Source: Pseudomonadota bacterium
GTDB taxonomy: Bacteria > Desulfobacterota > BSN033 > WVXP01 > G020346125
DNA length: 9,815 bases
Assembly: GCA_030608745.1 (NCBI GenBank)
Contig: JAUWDQ010000088.1
Span: forward strand, 1 to 9,815
Reading direction: 5' to 3'
The position numbers were made by a program, and so were the translations under genes. Positions 6,314 through 9,815 of this stretch are shown here, piece after piece. The notes under the pieces were generated by a model, which had not been told where the DNA came from, did not search any database, and saw only the letters and a list, made by a program, of their open reading frames with translations. Numbering within the stretch: position 1 is the stretch's first letter; every line of letters begins with the position of its first letter.

Positions 6314-6342
6314 TTTTCAAGGCAGAACGGAATTCCTATAAT
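6314..6342 (+). promoter_or_regulatory. Candidate sigma70-type promoter for the DUF523-DUF1722 gene
   Basis: A perfect -10 TATAAT (6337-6342) lies 17 bases after a TTTTCA -35 (6314-6319, four of six consensus bases). Predicted start of transcription is near 6349, giving a leader of about 23 bases before the ATG at 6372. Confidence 0.55.
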
Positions 6343-6371
6343 GGTTTGGATAAGAATCACGAGGGGGTCTC

Positions 6372-7322
6372 ATGAGAACTCCCATCAAATTGGGAATCAG
6401 CTCCTGTTTACTCGGTGAGAGGGTGCGGTGGAATGGCGATCACAAATTAGACAGGTTTCTTACCGATACCCTTGGAAAATTTGTCGAATACGTCCCCCTG
6501 TGCCCCGAGGTGGAATGCGGTTTCGGTATTCCCCGAGAACCCTTGCGGTTGGTGGGTGATCCAGACTCGCCCCGTCTTATTACCTCACGCACAAATCAGG
6601 ATTACACGGACCGCATGAACCAGTGGGCGCGCAAACGGGTCGCTGAGTTAGAGAAGGAGAGCCTCTCTGGATTTATATTCAAGAGTAATTCTCCCAGCAG
6701 CGGCATGGAACGGGTTAAGGTTTATAATGAAAAAGGCATCCCCGTGAAAAAAGGGGTGGGCATTTTCGCCGGGGTATTTATGGAGCATTTTCCTCTCCTC
6801 CCCGTTGAAGAGGAAGGACGGCTTCATGGTTTAAAATTCCGCGAGAATTTCATAGCACGTGTTTTTACCCTTAAACGGTGGCGAGAGGCACTGGGGGGAA
6901 AGGAGAGCTGGGGTAATTTGGTGAATTTTCATACCAAACATAAGATGTTGATCCTCTCCCACAGCCCCCAACATCACCGAATGATGGGGAAGCTTGTGGA
7001 CCGGGCCAAAGATATTCCCCTGAAAACCCTTTATAGAGAATATCAAGGACTGTTAATGGAGGCCCTTGGTCTCAAATCCACACCCAAGAAGAATACTAAC
7101 GTTCTGACACGGATCTTGGGTCATTTGGAGAAACAACTTTCCCGGGATGAAAAACAGGAGTTGCTGGAGATTATCGCCCTTTATCGTCAGGGCACCGTTC
7201 CCCTCATCGTACCGATCACGTTCATCAATCACTACGTACGCAAATACGATCACGTTTATCTGAGGGAGCAGTATTACCTGCATCCCCATCCCCTGGAACT
7301 CCAGTTGCGAAACCATGCCTGA
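6372..7322 (+). CDS. DUF523-DUF1722 two-domain protein (TudS/YbgA-like)
   Basis: The protein has 316 aa, an ATG at 6372, and GAGGGGG (6361-6367) just upstream. Residues 5 to about 145 are DUF523: KLGISSCLLGERVRWNGDHK with Cys12, VPLCPEVECGFG with Cys44 and Cys49, REPLRLVG, and FIFKSNSPSSGMERVKVY (101-118). Residues about 185-310 are DUF1722, the YbgA domain, with NFHTKHKMLILSHSP and the C-terminal LREQYYLHPHP. DUF523 includes the 2-thiouracil desulfurase TudS, where three cysteines hold a [4Fe-4S] cluster; the third is normally in SPSCG but is Ser110 here. Cys49 might substitute, or the cluster may be held differently. The protein is predicted cytoplasmic with no signal sequence. Roles in removing sulfur from thiolated bases or tRNA fragments are possible for the family; this protein's role is unknown. 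It appears to have its own promoter. Confidence 0.88.
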   Translation: MRTPIKLGISSCLLGERVRWNGDHKLDRFLTDTLGKFVEYVPLCPEVECGFGIPREPLRLVGDPDSPRLITSRTNQDYTDRMNQWARKRVAELEKESLSGFIFKSNSPSSGMERVKVYNEKGIPVKKGVGIFAGVFMEHFPLLPVEEEGRLHGLKFRENFIARVFTLKRWREALGGKESWGNLVNFHTKHKMLILSHSPQHHRMMGKLVDRAKDIPLKTLYREYQGLLMEALGLKSTPKKNTNVLTRILGHLEKQLSRDEKQELLEIIALYRQGTVPLIVPITFINHYVRKYDHVYLREQYYLHPHPLELQLRNHA

Positions 7323-7440
7323 GGGCATAATACAGGGAGATCTCGCGTCCAAACTGGTATGCGAGCTTGATCACCCCCCATTGGAGCCCGCCCTATTGGA
7401 TGTTTGGTCAAGCCAGCTGCTGGTCCTCGATTCCAAATAA
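7315..7440 (+). CDS. Doubtful 41-aa ORF overlapping the end of the DUF523-DUF1722 gene
   Basis: An ATG at 7315, within the last codons of the previous gene, opens a 41-codon frame ending in TAA at 7438-7440. The short overlap would allow translational coupling. The product (beginning MPEGIIQGDL) has no signal peptide, membrane segment or motif that I recognise, and no convincing Shine-Dalgarno precedes it. It could equally be chance or the remains of a longer gene. Confidence 0.2.
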   Translation: MPEGIIQGDLASKLVCELDHPPLEPALLDVWSSQLLVLDSK

Positions 7441-7442
7441 TG

Positions 7443-7471
7443 GTGACCCCCATGGTAAAGTATGCTATAGA
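7443..7471 (+). promoter_or_regulatory. Candidate promoter for the MltD-like gene
   Basis: GTGACC (7443-7448, four of six to TTGACA), a 17-base spacer and TATAGA (7466-7471), with TG one base before the -10 (7463-7464), an extended -10. The start of transcription would be near 7478, about 68 bases before the ATG at 7546. Confidence 0.4.
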
Positions 7472-7531
7472 ATTTGGAGGGCCAGGGTAATCTGAAAGGG
7501 GAGGCGAAGTCGAGAGGTTGAGTTAATCCCA

Positions 7532-7537
7532 GGGAGG
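7532..7537 (+). promoter_or_regulatory. Shine-Dalgarno GGGAGG deciding the MltD-like start
   Basis: GGGAGG ends 8 bases before the ATG at 7546 and overlaps an in-frame GTG at 7537, which cannot be the start. The start at 7546 also gives a compact signal peptide with Lys and Arg in its n-region. Confidence 0.75.
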
Positions 7538-7545
7538 TGAGTCTC

Positions 7546-8697
7546 ATGAAATGGCGTCTCTTTGTTTTACTCGGCATAGGGCTCTTCTCTTGGTCAGGCA
7601 GTTATGGTGAACCCCTCAAACCCGCCCATTTTCCTTCCCTGGTTTCGTCTCTCAAGATAACCACGCCTCTGGAGTTTTGCGCCGAACGAGTCCCCACCGA
7701 AATTCAGGAGATTCGGGAGCGACTTGAAAAGGAGCTTCTCCTTTCCCTCTGGGATCGCCCCCAGGTAATTCTCTGGTTGAAGCGCTCCCGCCGCTATCTG
7801 CCCCACATTGAAGAGATGTTAAAAAAGAGCGGGATGTCGGAGGATCTCATGTATGTTGCTGTTGCTGAGAGTGCCCTTCGGCCCCACGCGGGCTCAAAAA
7901 AGGGGGCGATAGGATTCTGGCAGTTTATGCAGTCCACCGGACGAAAATACGGCCTCGTTATCAACGAACGCATCGATGAGAGACGAAATATCTTCGCCTC
8001 TACCGGGGCGGTGATTCGGTGTTTTAAGCACCTTCACGAAACCTTTGGATCATGGACTCTGGCTGTTGCCGCCTACAATATGGGTGAAGACGGACTCATG
8101 GCGGAAATCCTAGAGCAGGGAAACAACGACTATTACCAGCTGTACCTCCCCCTTGAAACCCAACGGTTTCTGTTCAGGATTCTTTCCGTGAAGCTGATTT
8201 TCTCCGACCCGGGGAGATATGGGTTCTTGCTCTCCGAGGAGGACTACTACCACCCTATGAAATTCGACCGGATTCAGGTCGACTGTTTTCAGGATACTCC
8301 AATCCGAATTATTGCGCAGGCAGCGAATACCCATTTCAAGGTGATAAAGGACTTGAACCCCGAAATTCGAGGGCACTACCTACCTGAGGGAAGCCATGAG
8401 ATTCTGATCCCAGAGGGGGCCTCAAAGGATTTTCAGGCCCGATACCAACGTCTCCTGGAGCATTGGTCAGCGGACCAAAAGGAGCGAATCTATGTGGTCA
8501 AAAAGGGGGACAACCTCTCCTCCATCGCTGATCGATTCGGTGTCTCCCTGGTGGCCATCATCTTTTGGAATCGCCTCGATCCAAATAAACCCATCCATCC
8601 AGGTGATGAGCTCATCATTTACCGGAAGGGACCGAAGCCCATTGAAATTGACAAAGATGAAGATGAGGCTGAAGCTGGTTCTTCCTGGAATGAGTAG
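7546..8697 (+). CDS. MltD-like membrane-associated/periplasmic lytic murein transglycosylase with LysM domain
   Basis: The protein has 383 aa. It cleaves the MurNAc-GlcNAc glycan bond of peptidoglycan to a 1,6-anhydro end in the periplasm. A signal peptide (residues 1 to about 21, MKWRLFVLLGIGLFSW...) lacks a lipobox, so the protein is secreted rather than lipidated, unlike E. coli MltD. The SLT catalytic domain spans about 80-215, with the catalytic Glu108 in AVAESALRP, GAIGFWQFM (120-128) and AAYNMG (175-180). A linker with a weak LysM-like stretch (about 245-285) leads to a clear LysM, YVVKKGDNLSSIADRFGV, from residue 316 to about 360, which would bind peptidoglycan. The tail is acidic (KDEDEAEA). 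One LysM instead of two full copies makes it shorter than E. coli MltD. It probably has its own promoter and is unrelated in function to its neighbours, apart from sharing the envelope with the lipoprotein hydrolase. Confidence 0.92.
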   Translation: MKWRLFVLLGIGLFSWSGSYGEPLKPAHFPSLVSSLKITTPLEFCAERVPTEIQEIRERLEKELLLSLWDRPQVILWLKRSRRYLPHIEEMLKKSGMSEDLMYVAVAESALRPHAGSKKGAIGFWQFMQSTGRKYGLVINERIDERRNIFASTGAVIRCFKHLHETFGSWTLAVAAYNMGEDGLMAEILEQGNNDYYQLYLPLETQRFLFRILSVKLIFSDPGRYGFLLSEEDYYHPMKFDRIQVDCFQDTPIRIIAQAANTHFKVIKDLNPEIRGHYLPEGSHEILIPEGASKDFQARYQRLLEHWSADQKERIYVVKKGDNLSSIADRFGVSLVAIIFWNRLDPNKPIHPGDELIIYRKGPKPIEIDKDEDEAEAGSSWNE

Positions 8698-8723
8698 CCC
8701 ATGGTGCACATGTGGTTTTATAA

Positions 8724-8744
8724 GGCTATCGATTATCGTTAGCC
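8724..8744 (+). terminator. Candidate terminator hairpin after the MltD-like gene
   Basis: GGCTA (8724-8728) pairs with TAGCC (8740-8744), then a T-T mismatch and CGA/TCG inside, with a UUA loop. It lies 27 bases after the stop codon and is followed by the T-rich but interrupted run ATTCTAATTATTT. It is plausible as a weak terminator or as an mRNA 3' end. Confidence 0.4.
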
Positions 8745-8789
8745 ATTCTAATTATTTGTGTTCCCATACGTAACATATCAGAAAGAAAC

Positions 8790-8819
8790 TTCCTCCTGCC
8801 CAAATTTTCTCAGGAGGAA
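8790..8819 (+). other. Perfect 9-bp inverted repeat carrying a Shine-Dalgarno-like arm
   Basis: TTCCTCCTG (8790-8798) and CAGGAGGAA (8811-8819) are exact complements around a 12-base loop. The right arm contains AGGAGG (8812-8817), which the fold would hide. An ATG at 8819 and a GTG at 8822 follow but meet a stop after five or fewer codons. In the opposite direction a T-rich stretch follows, so it might act as a weak minus-strand terminator. Confidence 0.55.
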
Positions 8820-9169
8820 TGGTGAATTCGCTTTGAGTCAGGTATATGGAGTTTCATTCTTTCCTTTTTTATAGTAACGCCGTGGCTCAGTGGATGTTCA
8901 GCCTTTTTAGTGGTTGAGAATAGGGTACTAAGAAGGAAAGATCTGGCAAAGGAGGAACTCATTCGGCGCGGGAAGTGGGGGACCCCGTAACAACCGGATT
9001 CCAGTGTTCCGGTACACGCTTTTTCTGTTGCCATTGAATCAAGGAGACTCTCGATTGGGATAGGCATATCCTGGTGGCTTTTGTCGCCGGAAAAAACATT
9101 CGATTATTCAGATTGGATTTGATACAATGGTTCTAACTAAGGTCAAAAGGTACCGATGGTTGGACACAT

Positions 9170-9193
9170 TCATCCTTCCTCATTGAAGGATGA
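9170..9193. other. Perfect 9-bp inverted repeat upstream of the Tat-exported protein gene
   Basis: TCATCCTTC (9170-9178) and GAAGGATGA (9185-9193) flank a 6-base loop, 67 bases before the GTG start at 9260. No T-run follows on either strand, so an operator or leader hairpin is more likely than a terminator. Confidence 0.5.
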
Positions 9194-9259
9194 TTAAAGG
9201 GCCGCCGATGATCGGAAGAGCACGTTAACAAAATATCCCATCTCCAAAAGGGGTGAATT

Positions 9260-9815
9260 GTGACCGCTGATCGTGCAAAGGGAGCACAGAGGGCAAACAA
9301 GGGGCAGGTAACCAGGCGAGAGTTCATCAAGAGGATTGCCTCAACCGGGACGTTTGTCTATGTAAGCGGATTGGTCGGCGTCAAGCAAACTTTTTCCCAA
9401 GGGCATAAGTCCCGAATTTTCCGAGTGGGAGACTGCCCGGTACATGACGGTCAGCTTCGTCACCGGGGCCTGGACACCTTGTTGGATCTGCTTGCAGACT
9501 ACGGGGTGAAGTTTTACCGAACCGATGGTGGGCATCCTTGGGGAGGGCCCGCGGGTATCATCGATACGAACGACGTGGTGCTCATCAAAGTGAACTGCCA
9601 GTGGAAGTGCCGAGGGACCACGAACACCGACGTCCTACGAGGATTGATCCACCGAATTCTTCAGCACCCCGACGGCTTCAACGGGGAGGTGGTGATCTTC
9701 GAAAACGGCCAGGGCGAGGGAAGCTTCGATGGCGATCCGAGAGCCTGGGGATACTATTCTCCTTGGCCCGAAATAGATAATGGGATCTACGTAAACGCCG
9801 AGGAGGAGACTATCC
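9260..9815 (+). CDS. Tat-exported DUF362-like protein, 3'-partial
   Basis: The frame from the GTG at 9260 is open to the window end (185 codons plus one base). The start is supported by AGGGGTG (9249-9255) four bases upstream and a stop at 9254-9256 in the same frame. Residues 18-24 are TRREFIK, a twin-arginine export motif (Arg19-Arg20), followed by a mildly hydrophobic segment (26-41); no clear AxA cleavage site is seen, so the segment may stay as an anchor. The mature part contains DTNDVVLIKVNCQWKCRGTTNTDVLRGLI and GEVVIFENGQGEG, which recall DUF362 domains ('DxVxIKxN...TTNxxV', then a strand with acidic and Gly residues). Tat export implies folding or cofactor loading before secretion; Cys59, the two Cys of NCQWKC and later residues could take part. 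DUF362 function is largely unknown. The stop codon and C-terminal domain lie outside. Confidence 0.8.
   Translation, partial: MTADRAKGAQRANKGQVTRREFIKRIASTGTFVYVSGLVGVKQTFSQGHKSRIFRVGDCPVHDGQLRHRGLDTLLDLLADYGVKFYRTDGGHPWGGPAGIIDTNDVVLIKVNCQWKCRGTTNTDVLRGLIHRILQHPDGFNGEVVIFENGQGEGSFDGDPRAWGYYSPWPEIDNGIYVNAEEETI

Larger units (their letters stand above)
8698..9259. other. 562-base intergenic region: hairpins, no convincing gene
   Basis: No recognisable protein was found here. It holds the possible terminator at 8724-8744, a perfect 9-bp hairpin at 8790-8819, a weak GGCT/AGCC hairpin (8884-8903) followed directly by five Ts (8904-8908) that could terminate transcription, and a perfect 9-bp hairpin at 9170-9193. 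A + frame open from 8826 to the TAA at 8988 would encode a hydrophobic stretch followed by a basic tail (VVENRVLRRKDLAKEEL), which looks protein-like, but it has no ATG, GTG or TTG before residue 30. It may be the remnant of a small membrane protein. The 85-codon minus-strand frame (8810-9067) has no recognised motif. Confidence 0.5.

Noticed and set aside
8874..8950. tRNA-like sequence (GTGGCTCAGTGG resembles a D-arm)
   Set aside because: No acceptor stem, anticodon stem or GGTTCGAAT-type T-arm follows at the needed distances.
9538..9780. 80-codon + frame near the window end
   Set aside because: It is out of frame with the Tat-signal protein, which has a signal motif, Shine-Dalgarno and conserved-looking downstream residues.

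Overview
The window reads as one co-oriented stretch of bacterial chromosome. Every gene I can support lies on the + strand, GC content is moderate, Shine-Dalgarno sites are clear, and ATG starts are mixed with two GTG starts. The family mix suggests an uncultured anaerobe or facultative anaerobe of the Desulfobacterota ('Deltaproteobacteria') type: a DUF6125 protein, a cyclic-2,3-diphosphoglycerate-synthetase-like GTPase better known from archaea, a DUF523-DUF1722 protein, and a Tat-exported DUF362-like protein. The taxonomic guess is inference from family content only. No rRNA, tRNA, CRISPR array, insertion sequence or phage gene was seen.

Left block (2-4204): the 3' part of a beta-hydroxyacid dehydrogenase (3-hydroxyisobutyrate dehydrogenase / tartronate semialdehyde reductase family); a 445-aa P-loop GTPase of the cyclic 2,3-diphosphoglycerate synthetase family 30 bases downstream; a striking 9-bp-period repeat array (2105-2247) that runs into the ribosome binding site of a class III PLP aminotransferase; and a DUF6125 cysteine-bearing protein. 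The dehydrogenase and the aminotransferase could share a semialdehyde intermediate of amino-acid or sugar-acid breakdown, but substrates cannot be read from sequence.

Middle block (4249-7440): a lipoprotein SGNH/GDSL hydrolase with an unusual C-terminal catalytic block; a broken zinc alcohol dehydrogenase of which only the N-terminal domain remains; directly after it an intact KduD/gluconate-5-dehydrogenase-like SDR; then, from its own promoter, a DUF523-DUF1722 protein in which an expected cluster cysteine is a serine. A doubtful 41-codon ORF follows.

Right block (7443-9815): an MltD-like lytic transglycosylase with a C-terminal LysM domain, a 562-base gap rich in hairpins with no convincing gene, and the 5' part of a Tat-exported DUF362-like protein that starts at a GTG and runs off the window.

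The most unusual non-coding element is the 9-bp array: 4 inverted plus 12 direct units, in strict register without an indel although the units have diverged. The clearest evolutionary event is the alcohol dehydrogenase remnant joined to the SDR gene. I do not see a complete, obviously novel defence or biosynthetic system.
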